A stretch of DNA of 44,389 bases, taken from NCBI GenBank assembly GCA_002010045.1, contig MTMJ01000119.1:1-44389 (forward strand), given 5' to 3'. The notes under the pieces were generated by a model. The model searched no databases. It was not told the origin of the DNA and saw nothing but the letters and a program-made list of their open reading frames with translations. Position numbers and translations under genes: made by a program. The DNA comes from Archaeoglobus sp. JdFR-22 (GTDB taxonomy: Archaea > Halobacteriota > Archaeoglobi > Archaeoglobales > Archaeoglobaceae). Numbering within the stretch: position 1 is the stretch's first letter; every line of letters starts with the position of its first letter. Below are positions 1-7,575 of the stretch, piece by piece.

Positions 1-100
1 CCAGTAGTTTTTACCAGCTAGCTCAGAGAATCAGTTTTGCGGAGAAGTGGGTTAAGGAATTTTTGAATTTTGGTTAAGTAAGTTATGTCAAATACTATAC

Positions 101-151
101 TATTTTTATTAGATTAGGGTTTAAAATATTTAACTCTAATATAATTAGGTT
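101..151 (-). repeat. Copy 1 of a 51-bp promoter-like repeat
   Basis: This AT-rich stretch matches 3417-3467, just upstream of feoA, at about 47 of 51 positions in the same orientation. It carries TTAGG at 114-118 and 145-149, and a further TTAGG follows at 153-157; the 31-base spacing of the first two is the same in the feoA copy. No start codon or open frame follows it on the minus strand (1-100), so it looks like a promoter whose gene is gone or lies outside the window. Confidence 0.6.
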
Positions 152-202
152 TTTAGGTTTATCGTCAAAAATCCAAAATTCCGTTATGGCTTGAAACCAC
201 GG

Positions 203-420
203 TTAATCCTTTATTCTCATCACTTTATGCCGAAGAGAAATAGCCCCGATTATCATTATTACAGCTCCGACCATGAAAAGTATCGCAGCAAGTGCTCCCA
301 TGCCTGTCTTAACGTAAACCGTGACATCTTTTATGTCCTTCTATTTCTTTAAGAGTTATCAACTCTGTTGACAACTCCGTCAGCTTCACTGACCCTCTTA
401 AACCTTCTTCAAAATTTTCA
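203..420 (-). pseudogene. Frameshifted remnant of a membrane-anchored protein
   Basis: Two minus-strand frames join near position 330. The first (about 420-330) reads ENFEEGLRGSVKLTELS and on to LKEIEG. The second (about 340-203) reads KDIKDVTVYVKTGMGAL, then one hydrophobic helix (ILFMVGAVIMIIGAI), a basic tail and a TAA stop at 203-205. Together they look like the C-terminal end of a single-helix membrane protein broken by a small indel; an in-frame TAG blocks the second frame. The parent protein is not recognisable. Alternatively, only a 32-residue peptide starting at the internal ATG is made. Confidence 0.4.
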
Positions 421-632
421 AAAACTCCTCCCTGTCAATTCCCACGTCTCTGATTATCTCTCAGTATCCCTATTCCCAATTCCTCACCTTTATGGAAAGG
501 AACAACAGTAATTCTTCCATCTGGATGTTTTATAACAATATGGCTACCTTTTTGTCTTACTTTCTGAAAACCAAGCTTGGTTAATGCTTTAATTACTTTT
601 TCGGGTTTAGTAGGCTTAAGTTTTAATTTCAA
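398..632 (-). pseudogene. hicA: HicA-family mRNA interferase toxin, frameshifted near its C-terminus
   Basis: HicA toxins are small double-stranded-RNA-binding-fold RNases that cut mRNA. The open frame 435-632 starts with TTG and shows the family pattern: PEKVIKALTKLGF, then KGSHIVIKHPDG with the catalytic-type His at about residue 31, then VPFHKGEELG. After GILR the frame runs out as DNQRRGN. Two extra bases in the AG-rich run at 456-463 would restore EIIRDVGIDREEFLKILKKV, the normal family ending, with a TAA at 398-400. The gene is therefore either truncated by about 16 residues or carries a sequencing error. It overlaps the 3' end of hicB by 17 bases, as expected for a toxin-antitoxin pair. 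Confidence 0.75.
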
Positions 633-822
633 TTACTTGCACTCCTATGAATTTCCTTACATCGATGTCTTTTTCAACTTCCAGATAGACCTCAATTGCC
701 TCTTTTATTCTCTCTGTAAGTTCATCAAGGCTTTTGGCTTGAGTATGACAGCCTGGCAAAGAGGGAACAGTAGCAACGTAAAAGCCATCTTCATCTTTCT
801 CTATTACCACATTGAACTTCAT
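616..822 (-). CDS. hicB: HicB-family antitoxin
   Basis: This 68-residue protein has the HicB partial RNase H fold signature: MKFNVVIEKDEDGFYVATVPSLPGCHTQ followed by SLDELTERIKEAIEVYLE. HicB binds and blocks HicA. It lies directly upstream of hicA with a 17-base overlap, so antitoxin comes first. No C-terminal DNA-binding domain is present, as in the short HicB forms, so autoregulation would need another factor. The start ATG has a good ribosome site (AAGGTGAGACA). With hicA frameshifted, the antitoxin may now have no working partner. Confidence 0.85.
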   Translation of the reverse strand: MKFNVVIEKDEDGFYVATVPSLPGCHTQAKSLDELTERIKEAIEVYLEVEKDIDVRKFIGVQVIEIKT

Positions 823-884
823 TGTCTCACCTTACCAATTTAGAGATTTAAGAAAATTAAACGTTTTCTAATTTTAAAAAAATT

Positions 885-1250
885 TTACCAAGCTCTGATC
901 CTGTTCAGCAGTAGCACTCCAGGCAGAGCCAGTGGAATTAGCAGAATTTCGGGTCTGAAGTCGTTTGCAGGATTCCATTCTTCGCCAAGCAATAGAGAAT
1001 CAAGGCCTACTGCAAGTAAAACAAGCAAATACAGAAAGCCAAAGAGGGCAAGCAGAAGTGATGCTATGGAGAAGTATGCATCCGAATGTTCGGAGAACAG
1101 ACCTCTAAGAAATGTTGCCGAGATTACGAGCATTACTGCACCTCCGATAAGGTCTGCCGGTATGAAGTCGATACTTGCAAATAAGTTAGCAATCTCTGCT
1201 GTTCCAACCGTAAAGGTAACAAGGAAAAGAAACACTGCATAGTACTTCAC
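885..1250 (-). CDS. Small membrane protein of the feo operon
   Basis: The 121-residue protein starts at GTG and overlaps the end of the FeoB membrane gene by four bases. It has about four hydrophobic helices: residues 5-22 (FLFLVTFTVGTAEIANLF), 32-50, 60-82, and a C-terminal one ending LLLNRIRAW. No enzymatic motif or metal-binding cluster is visible. It does not look like FeoC, which is a small soluble winged-helix protein. Tight translational coupling to feoB suggests a role in ferrous iron uptake, but this is inferred from position only. The family is not recognised. Confidence 0.7.
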   Translation of the reverse strand: MKYYAVFLFLVTFTVGTAEIANLFASIDFIPADLIGGAVMLVISATFLRGLFSEHSDAYFSIASLLLALFGFLYLLVLLAVGLDSLLLGEEWNPANDFRPEILLIPLALPGVLLLNRIRAW

Positions 1251-2521
1251 AGAATCACCCCTCCAATCGCAACAATTATTGCCGCGACAATGTATGCGAG
1301 CAAAAGCTCATAAGCTATAACCAGTCCAACCCATTTCAATTCCCCAAGCTCCCTCACAAGCACTCCGAGGGCTGCAAGACATGGCAGATAGATGAGCGTT
1401 ATTGCCATGAGTGCAAGTGCTGTTGCGGGATTGAAGTCAACAGCAATAGCCTCAGCAATAGCCTCCTCACTTTCAACACCGTAAAGGATTCCAAGCGTTC
1501 CGACAACAAGCTCCTTCGCAACAAAACCCGTGAAAAGAGCAACGCCTGCTTTCCAGTCAAAGCCGAGCGGGGCAATGACCGGTTCAATAGCATGTCCTAT
1601 TGAAGCTGCATACGAATTCTCAAGAATTTCTCCGCCATTTGTTGCATCCCACGGAAAAACCGACAGAAACCATATTATTATTGCTCCGGCAAAGAGTATT
1701 GTTGCCGCTTTTTTGAGAAAAATCTTGACCCTTATCCACGCACTCGTAAGTATGTTTTTCAGCGTTGGCATGCTGTAATCGGGGATTTCCATTAACAGAG
1801 GAGATGGTTCTCCTCCAAAAAACAGCTTTCTGATAACAGTTGCCATAATTGCAGCAAGAACTATTCCAAGCAGGTACATCGAAGTTATTGCAAATCCTTC
1901 ATAGCCCGCAAAGAATGCTCCCGCAAAAAGCACGTAAACAGGCAATCTTGCGCTGCATGACATCAGGGGATTCACCATTATGGTTATCTTTCTGTCAGCC
2001 TCGTTTTCAATTGTTCTGCATCCCATTATAGCAGGAACATTACAGCCGAATCCGAGCAACATCGGTATGAACGATTTTCCATGCAGTCCAACCTTGGTCA
2101 TAGCCCTGTCCATTACAAATGCTGCTCTTGGCAAATAGCCTGTGTCTTCCAGTATTGCCAGAGCTATGAAAACGAATGCAATGGGTGGAAGGAAGACAAG
2201 GATGAAGCCCAAACCTCCAAATATCCCGTCTCCAATCAGAGATGCAAGAACTTCATTCTGAATGATTGTTTTTGACCATTCTGATCCAGATGAGAAAAGA
2301 ATGTCAATTGCGGTGCTGAAAGGTGCTGAAATGCTGAATGCAAACTGGAAGACAGTCCACATTAAGGTTAGAAATATTGGGATTCCAAGGTATTTATCAA
2401 GCAAAACGATATCTACAATGTCGGAGAACGACTTGGGTCTTGAAGTTCTTTCCACACTTTTTCCGAGTATCCTGCCAATAAGCTCATATCTTGCACTTGC
2501 TATAGCATCTACGAAATCCAT
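1247..2521 (-). CDS. feoB: Ferrous iron transporter FeoB, membrane (permease) part
   Basis: These 424 residues correspond to the C-terminal transmembrane half of FeoB. The order is an IASARYELIGRI linker, helices beginning LLDKYLGIPIFLTLMWTVFQ, the first Gate region with the conserved GFGCNVPAIMGCRTIE motif and its cysteines, MSCSARLPVYVLFAGAFF, and the second Gate region GFVAKELVVGTLGILYG. It would form the Fe(II) channel in the cytoplasmic membrane. The G domain is a separate upstream gene overlapping by 13 bases in another frame. A purine-rich ribosome site (GAGGGGG) precedes this ATG by about ten bases, which suggests a real split rather than a sequencing error. Confidence 0.93.
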   Translation of the reverse strand: MDFVDAIASARYELIGRILGKSVERTSRPKSFSDIVDIVLLDKYLGIPIFLTLMWTVFQFAFSISAPFSTAIDILFSSGSEWSKTIIQNEVLASLIGDGIFGGLGFILVFLPPIAFVFIALAILEDTGYLPRAAFVMDRAMTKVGLHGKSFIPMLLGFGCNVPAIMGCRTIENEADRKITIMVNPLMSCSARLPVYVLFAGAFFAGYEGFAITSMYLLGIVLAAIMATVIRKLFFGGEPSPLLMEIPDYSMPTLKNILTSAWIRVKIFLKKAATILFAGAIIIWFLSVFPWDATNGGEILENSYAASIGHAIEPVIAPLGFDWKAGVALFTGFVAKELVVGTLGILYGVESEEAIAEAIAVDFNPATALALMAITLIYLPCLAALGVLVRELGELKWVGLVIAYELLLAYIVAAIIVAIGGVIL

Positions 2522-3189
2522 TGCTTGACAACCCCCTCATCAAGTCCTGCCATCCTTAACACTTCTTCATCTCCTTCAAGCAATTTTATTGCAACAAATC
2601 TTGATGGATAGCCCGGCAGAACACCGCTTTCAAGCACTTTTTTCTCAACATCAGAGATCATATTTTCAATCCCATCGCTGTATCTCAGAAATGCTCTTTG
2701 CCTGTGTTTTGTTGCATAATATATGGCTTCCTTCAGCTCAAAAATTCCTTCATTCTTCACAGCAACCATAGGAACCACAGGCAAACCCAGTTCTTTTGAT
2801 AATCTTCTTACATCTATTCTGTATCCCTTAGCTTTTGTAAGATCCATTTTGTTTAGAGCTACAACAACATTTGCTTCCATCTCTAAAAGCTGTAAGGTCA
2901 GGTAAAGGTTTCTCTCAATGTTTGATGCATCCACTATATCCACAACCACATCCGGTTTCTGAAGTATGAAATCCCTTGCAATTTTTTCATCTATCGAGTT
3001 TGCTGTGAAACTGTAGATACCTGGTAAATCCACTATGTGGAACTCTGCATCTTTGTGCTTGCACACACCTTCCTTCTTCTCAACGGTTACGCCTGGCCAG
3101 TTCCCTACTTTCTGCCTCATCCCCGTCAGTGCATTAAAGATTACAGTCTTTCCGACATTTGGATTTCCGGCTAAAGCAACAACTTTCAT
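2509..3189 (-). CDS. feoB: Ferrous iron transporter FeoB, G-protein part
   Basis: This 226-residue protein is the N-terminal GTPase of FeoB on its own. Visible are G1 GNPNVGKT (residues 8-15), the FeoB-typical NWPGVTVE at 30-37, G3 DLPG (54-57) and G4 NKMD (113-116). A helical GDI-like region follows to residue 226. It should hydrolyse GTP and gate the separately encoded membrane part downstream. The start ATG overlaps the feoA stop (ATGA) and has a GAGGTG ribosome site. Full-length FeoB is usually one chain, so the separate G domain is a notable arrangement. Confidence 0.93.
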   Translation of the reverse strand: MKVVALAGNPNVGKTVIFNALTGMRQKVGNWPGVTVEKKEGVCKHKDAEFHIVDLPGIYSFTANSIDEKIARDFILQKPDVVVDIVDASNIERNLYLTLQLLEMEANVVVALNKMDLTKAKGYRIDVRRLSKELGLPVVPMVAVKNEGIFELKEAIYYATKHRQRAFLRYSDGIENMISDVEKKVLESGVLPGYPSRFVAIKLLEGDEEVLRMAGLDEGVVKQWIS

Positions 3190-3413
3190 TCTTTCACCTC
3201 TACAATCACGTTTTCTGCCTCACTCCTCCTCAACGACAAAAAATAGCCTTTCAATTCGAACTCAATTGGGTCTTTGAGTGGAGCATTTCTTACCATTTTT
3301 ATCTCTGCACCTCTCACAATCCCCATACTGAGCAGCCTGTTTTTCAATGCAGAATTTCCCCTCACTTCTATAATCAAACCCTTTTCTCCATCTCTCAGTT
3401 CACTCAGCTTCAT
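3186..3413 (-). CDS. feoA: FeoA, SH3-like partner of FeoB
   Basis: FeoA is a small cytoplasmic SH3-like protein needed for FeoB-dependent Fe(II) uptake. The 75-residue product shows the family features: MKLSELRDGEKGLIIEV, LKNRLLSMGIVRGAEIKM, then the FELKGYFLSLRRSEAENVIVE ending. The frame is open upstream to 3488, but that part covers the promoter repeat. The ATG at 3413 gives the normal family start and length. It is the first gene of the operon, overlapping the FeoB G-protein gene by four bases. Confidence 0.92.
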   Translation of the reverse strand: MKLSELRDGEKGLIIEVRGNSALKNRLLSMGIVRGAEIKMVRNAPLKDPIEFELKGYFLSLRRSEAENVIVEVKE

Positions 3414-3416
3414 TGA

Positions 3417-3467
3417 TATTTTTATTAATTTAGGATTTAAAATATTTAACTCTAATACAATTAGGTT
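3417..3467 (-). repeat. Copy 2 of the 51-bp promoter-like repeat (feoA copy)
   Basis: This is the partner of the repeat at 101-151, with about 47 of 51 identical bases, same orientation and same half-site spacing. Here it immediately precedes a real gene, feoA. The two copies flank the whole hicBA-feo region, which is compatible with promoter duplication or a past rearrangement. Confidence 0.65.
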
Positions 3468-3485
3468 GAAGAGCCTAAAGCCTAA
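3417..3485 (-). promoter_or_regulatory. feo promoter with putative DtxR/IdeR-type iron operator
   Basis: The region just before feoA contains TTAGG at 3430-3434, then TTAGG (3461-3465), eight bases, and CCTAA (3474-3478), with another CCTAA at 3481-3485. The inverted TTAGG/CCTAA pair resembles the DtxR/IdeR/MDR1 metal-repressor site, whose half-sites are TTAGG-like. The AT-rich core at 3435-3450 (minus strand TTAAATATTTTAAAT) can serve as the TATA box. Repression by an Fe(II)-loaded DtxR-family regulator is inferred; no such regulator gene lies in this window. Confidence 0.5.
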
Positions 3486-3670
3486 CAATCTTCAGCTTAC
3501 GACTTTTGGATTCGTAATAGATACAATGAGTTGAGAGATGTGATGAGAACTTATCTTCTGGAATATGATTTGAATTTCATTTATTTTTAACAGTATTTAA
3601 CTAAAAATTTTACTAATTTCTACAAATTATATGAAAAATTATGAAGTAATTATGACTTTTCAGTAAAAGA

Positions 3671-3713
3671 ATTTAAAAAATGTCGTGCATTATCAAAAGT
3701 GAGGTGATGAAAG
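3671..3713 (+). promoter_or_regulatory. amtB promoter and ribosome-binding site
   Basis: A TATA-like ATTTAAAAAA lies at 3671-3680. A strong GAGGTGA ribosome site at 3701-3707 sits six bases before a TTG at 3714. The ATG at 3707 is out of frame with AmtB, so the TTG is the best start. Confidence 0.55.
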
Positions 3714-4913
3714 TTGATAGATAGCGGAGATACAGCATGGATACTGGCTGCAACAGCTCTCGTTATGCTGATGACTCCCGGTGTAGGGTTATTTTATGGT
3801 GGAATGGTTAGAAAGAAGCATGCGGTCTCGGTGATAGCATTATCGTTCATCGCTTTTGCACTTGTTAGTATTCAGTGGGTTATTCTCGGTTACAGTCTTT
3901 CTTTTGGCTCTGACATATCGGGATTCATAGGTGGTCTGGATTTTCTTGGATTGAAAGGAGTAGGTATGGAAGCAACAGATTTGACAATACCTGATATTCT
4001 CTTCATGATATTCCAGTTAGTATTTGCAGCAATAACACTGGCAATACTTACTTCTGCAGTTGTTGAAAGAGTAAAGCTGAGTTCATTCTTTATTCTCGGA
4101 TTGCTGTGGACAACAATTGTCTATGATCCGCTGGCACACTGGGTCTGGGGCGGTGGCTGGTCGGCTGAACTTGGTGCTTTAGACTTTGCAGGAGGTACAG
4201 TAGTTCATATAAGCTCTGGATTCTCTGCCTTAGCTATAGCACTTGTTATAGGTAAGAGAATTGGATTCGGAGAAGAAAATATGGAACCTCACAACATTCC
4301 AATGACTTTATTGGGGGCAGCTTTGCTCTGGTTCGGCTGGTTTGGATTTAATGCAGGGAGTGCTTTAGCAGCAGACGGTCTGGCTGCAAATGCTTTCGTG
4401 GTGACAAACACTGCTGCTGCAGCGGGAACCCTCTCATGGCTGTTTGCAAGCTGGATAAATGGAAAACCAAGCTCTCTTGGTATGGTAAGTGGTGCTGTAG
4501 CTGGGTTGGTTGCAATTACCCCGGCAGCGGGATTCGTTGACCCATTGTCGTCAATAGTAATAGGGGCAGTTGCTGGTGTGATATGTTATAAAGCAATGCT
4601 GTTCAGAGTTAAGAAGGGACTTGATGAGAGTTTAGATGCATGGGCAATCCATGGTATCGGTGGAGTATGGGGTGCCATTGCTACAGGAATATTTGCAAGC
4701 GGAGCTATTGGCGGGTACAGTGGTTTGATTTATGGAAATATTGACCAGTTTATAGCTCAGGTAATAGGGGCTGGAGCAGCAGTAGTCTACGCGTTTACTG
4801 TAACGTTGATTTTAGCAAAGCTTGTGGATGCAGTAATAGGCTTGAGGGTCAGCGAGGAGGAAGAATACGTAGGACTGGATATTTCACAGCACGGCGAAAA
4901 GGCTTACGCCTGA
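3714..4913 (+). CDS. amtB: Ammonium transporter Amt
   Basis: This 399-residue Amt/Mep/Rh family protein has about eleven membrane helices and moves ammonium across the cytoplasmic membrane. Diagnostic parts are the N-terminal [37 protein letters not shown] with the substrate-site Asp, [12 protein letters not shown] with the first pore His, and [21 protein letters not shown] with the second pore His. The C-terminal cytoplasmic tail ([23 protein letters not shown]) is the usual GlnK contact region. The start is TTG, chosen for its GAGGTGA site. It is co-transcribed with glnK, which begins nine bases later. Confidence 0.96.
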   Translation: MIDSGDTAWILAATALVMLMTPGVGLFYGGMVRKKHAVSVIALSFIAFALVSIQWVILGYSLSFGSDISGFIGGLDFLGLKGVGMEATDLTIPDILFMIFQLVFAAITLAILTSAVVERVKLSSFFILGLLWTTIVYDPLAHWVWGGGWSAELGALDFAGGTVVHISSGFSALAIALVIGKRIGFGEENMEPHNIPMTLLGAALLWFGWFGFNAGSALAADGLAANAFVVTNTAAAAGTLSWLFASWINGKPSSLGMVSGAVAGLVAITPAAGFVDPLSSIVIGAVAGVICYKAMLFRVKKGLDESLDAWAIHGIGGVWGAIATGIFASGAIGGYSGLIYGNIDQFIAQVIGAGAAVVYAFTVTLILAKLVDAVIGLRVSEEEEYVGLDISQHGEKAYA

Positions 4914-5252
<339 letters not shown>

Positions 5253-5293
5253 GATACATATTATATTTTTATTTTTAATAATGCAAAATTAGA

Positions 5294-5362
5294 TGGGAGA
5301 GGTAAAAATGGAGGGGACTCCTACCGGTGAGTAGAATGTTGGGGGTAAACGGACCTCTCCCA
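5294..5362 (+). ncRNA. Candidate structured RNA between glnK and the archaellin gene
   Basis: A perfect 10-bp stem, TGGGAGAGGT (5294-5303) with ACCTCTCCCA (5353-5362), encloses 49 bases. Inside, ACTCCTA (5317-5323) can pair with TGGGGGT (5340-5346), allowing G-U pairs, leaving an apical loop that contains GGTGA. Lower stem, internal pocket, upper stem and GUGA-type loop resemble an archaeal H/ACA guide, but no ANA trinucleotide sits 14-16 bases after the pocket. A TATA-like run lies at 5261-5273. It could be a free RNA, a glnK 3' element or a far-upstream leader. Confidence 0.4.
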
Positions 5363-5453
5363 ATGAATAATTTATAAGATGAATTTATTAGATTTTTGGA
5401 TGAGGTCATGATTGTGCACTCATATGATACTAAAAGTCCCGGGCTGTATGGGA

Positions 5454-5466
5454 AAATTTTAAAAAT
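5454..5466 (+). promoter_or_regulatory. TATA box of the archaellin gene
   Basis: An AAATTTTAAAAAT box ends about 40 bases before the archaellin ATG. Transcription would start near 5486, giving a short leader with the GGGTGATGA ribosome site at 5494-5502. The structured element at 5294-5362 would then be outside this transcript. Confidence 0.5.
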
Positions 5467-5505
5467 GATGATGATAATAACCATATCTAATTCGGGTGAT
5501 GACAG

Positions 5506-6105
5506 ATGTTTGATGATGAGGGCGGCCAGGTGGGCATAGGCACACTGATAGTATTTATTGCAATGGTACTCGTTGCAGCTATAGCAGCAGCAGTTCTGAT
5601 AAATACTGCTGGTCTTCTCCAGCAAAGAGCTACAGCAACTGGAAAAGAGGCAATCGAACAGACGGCTACCGGATTAACTGTCATATCCGTCAACGGCTCA
5701 GTTGACGACTCAAATGATGTTGTTCATGAAATAGGTATTGCCGTTAAACTTCGACCGGGCGCTGACACAGCTAACTTCAGCAGTCTTGTTGTTGAATATA
5801 TTGATGATGATGTCTCGGCACAGCTAACAAGAGGAGGAGCAGCAGACCATGATAACTTTAAGTCGTGGGCAGAACAGGATGACGACTCTTCATGGCCCGT
5901 AATGAATAGCAGAGACGACATATTTACAATAATGGTTGATATTGCCGATATCCGGGCAGGGAGTGATGGTGCTGCAACCAGCAATGGACTCGGAGAAGGG
6001 GAAGAAGCTACACTGAGACTGATGCCATCCACTGGAGTAACCACAATATATTCAATTACCATTCCAAAATCGGTTGGCGGAAAAACTCAGGTGGATTTAA
6101 CTTAG
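5506..6105 (+). CDS. flaB: Archaellin (archaeal flagellin)
   Basis: The 199-residue protein is an archaellin or closely related archaeal type IV pilin. It begins with a short class III signal (MFDDEGG), a likely prepilin-peptidase cut before [21 protein letters not shown], then the hydrophobic assembly helix to about residue 36 ([19 protein letters not shown]). The beta-rich outer domain is very acidic and ends without a cysteine or second helix. It would be exported, trimmed and built into the surface filament. No other archaellum gene is adjacent: glnK lies upstream and fqoN converges from downstream, so it is an orphan archaellin. Confidence 0.9.
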   Translation: MFDDEGGQVGIGTLIVFIAMVLVAAIAAAVLINTAGLLQQRATATGKEAIEQTATGLTVISVNGSVDDSNDVVHEIGIAVKLRPGADTANFSSLVVEYIDDDVSAQLTRGGAADHDNFKSWAEQDDDSSWPVMNSRDDIFTIMVDIADIRAGSDGAATSNGLGEGEEATLRLMPSTGVTTIYSITIPKSVGGKTQVDLT

Positions 6106-6167
6106 TCATTTACTAGCGATTATTTTTTCTAACATAAACTTAAAACAATTATTAAAATAAAAAATAA

Positions 6168-7574
6168 TCAGGGTAAAATCAGGTTTACGGCGTTCAGCAG
6201 TGCTTCAATAAACGGCTGTGGGTAGAAGCCAATCACAAGCACTCCAATCAGGCATACCACAACAGCCAAGGTCAATTCAACAGGCTGACCAATTCTTACA
6301 GCTTTTGGAGGTTCAATGACATAAATTGCTCTTATAACCCTCGCATAATAAAACACCGATATCACGCTGTTTATCACACCTATCAGAGCCAACAACCACA
6401 GTCCTGAACCAACAGCAGATGTAAACAGCCAGTATTTGCTCCAGAACCCTCCGAGTGGTGGAAAACCGGCAAGACTGAACATGAATATTGTCATTGCAAG
6501 TGCAAGAATGGGCGCCTTTTTCCACAGACCTCCAAGATCTTCAACCGTCTCACCAATCCCCTTAAATGCAGTGAAAGCAAGAACTCCGAACGCTCCAGCC
6601 TTCATCAGTGCATGGGTGAGGATGTGGAATAGCGATGCTGCAACTCCCAAGGGACTCAGAGCCGCAAGTCCTATCATCGCATAACCCGCATGTGCGATAC
6701 TCGAATAAGCAAGCATTCTTTTGACATTCTGCTGCCATAACGCTACGATGTTACCGAGCGTCATTGTCAGTATTGCCACAAATGCAATCACCATCTTCCA
6801 GTCTACATTTGCAGAATACAGCCCGATTACAAAGACCTGAATGAATATTGCAAGACCCATCGCTTTTGACCCAGCCGACAGGAAAGCTGTAACACTTGTT
6901 GGAGCACCCTGATACACATCTGGAGTCCACTGGTGGAACGGAACTGCAGAAATCTTGTATCCGAAGCCTGCAATAAGCATTCCCAACGCAAGAAATACCA
7001 GTGGATTGTCGATTGAAAGGATTTTTGATATCGCAGTGAGCTCGGTTGTTCCGGTAAGTCCATAAATTAAACTCAATCCATAGAGTATCAACCCGCTTGA
7101 GAATGCCCCGAAGAACAGATACTTGAATCCTGCCTCGTTGCTCATCTTATCCTTTCTGAAGTAGGCTGCAAGCGCATAGCTTGAGAGACTTGCTGTTTCG
7201 AAGGCAACATAAAGTGTGATGAGTTCTCTTGCCGATACAACTACCATCATTCCAACTGTTGCTATAAGAATCAGAGCGTAAAATTCACCAACGCTGTCAT
7301 CATAGTCTCTGAGATAATTCATTGAAATCAAGACCACAAGGAATGCAACTGACAGGAATATCAGTTTCATTACCCAGGCATAGTAATCAAATACAAATGT
7401 AAAAAACTGGCTGCTAACGTCTTTCAGTGTCCACAGGTAAATCAGAGCAAGGATGATTCCAGCCAGACTCAGATAAGCTGGCATATCTTTGTCTTCTTTT
7501 GAGAACACGGTAGTAAACACTGCAAGGAAAGCAAACAGAGAAATTACTGCTTCAGGAAAAACAATCTCTATCAA
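6168..7574 (-). CDS. fqoN: F420H2:quinone oxidoreductase subunit N (NuoN-like)
   Basis: This is one of the three antiporter-like membrane subunits, homologous to NuoN/FpoN, with about 14 helices. Family features include SASLSSYALAAYFRKDKMSNEAGFKY, the KISAVPFHQWTPDVYQGAPTSVTAFLSAGSK block and QQNVKRMLAYSSIAHAGYAMIG, which hold the conserved lysines of the ion path. The frame opens at a GTG (7583), but the GGAGGTG ribosome site overlaps that codon. The TTG at 7574 has proper spacing and lies just after the fqoM stop, so it is chosen (about 468 residues). Last gene of the fqo operon. Confidence 0.93.
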   Translation of the reverse strand: MIEIVFPEAVISLFAFLAVFTTVFSKEDKDMPAYLSLAGIILALIYLWTLKDVSSQFFTFVFDYYAWVMKLIFLSVAFLVVLISMNYLRDYDDSVGEFYALILIATVGMMVVVSARELITLYVAFETASLSSYALAAYFRKDKMSNEAGFKYLFFGAFSSGLILYGLSLIYGLTGTTELTAISKILSIDNPLVFLALGMLIAGFGYKISAVPFHQWTPDVYQGAPTSVTAFLSAGSKAMGLAIFIQVFVIGLYSANVDWKMVIAFVAILTMTLGNIVALWQQNVKRMLAYSSIAHAGYAMIGLAALSPLGVAASLFHILTHALMKAGAFGVLAFTAFKGIGETVEDLGGLWKKAPILALAMTIFMFSLAGFPPLGGFWSKYWLFTSAVGSGLWLLALIGVINSVISVFYYARVIRAIYVIEPPKAVRIGQPVELTLAVVVCLIGVLVIGFYPQPFIEALLNAVNLILP

Positions 7575-7575
7575 C

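Noticed and set aside
3414-3488. N-terminal extension of FeoA by 25 residues
   Set aside because: The extension is the promoter repeat with TTAGG sites, and the ATG at 3413 gives the normal family start.
3539-3560. GTGATGA resembling box C of a C/D guide RNA
   Set aside because: No CTGA box D at proper spacing; the following boxes (CTGG, ATGATTT) deviate too much.
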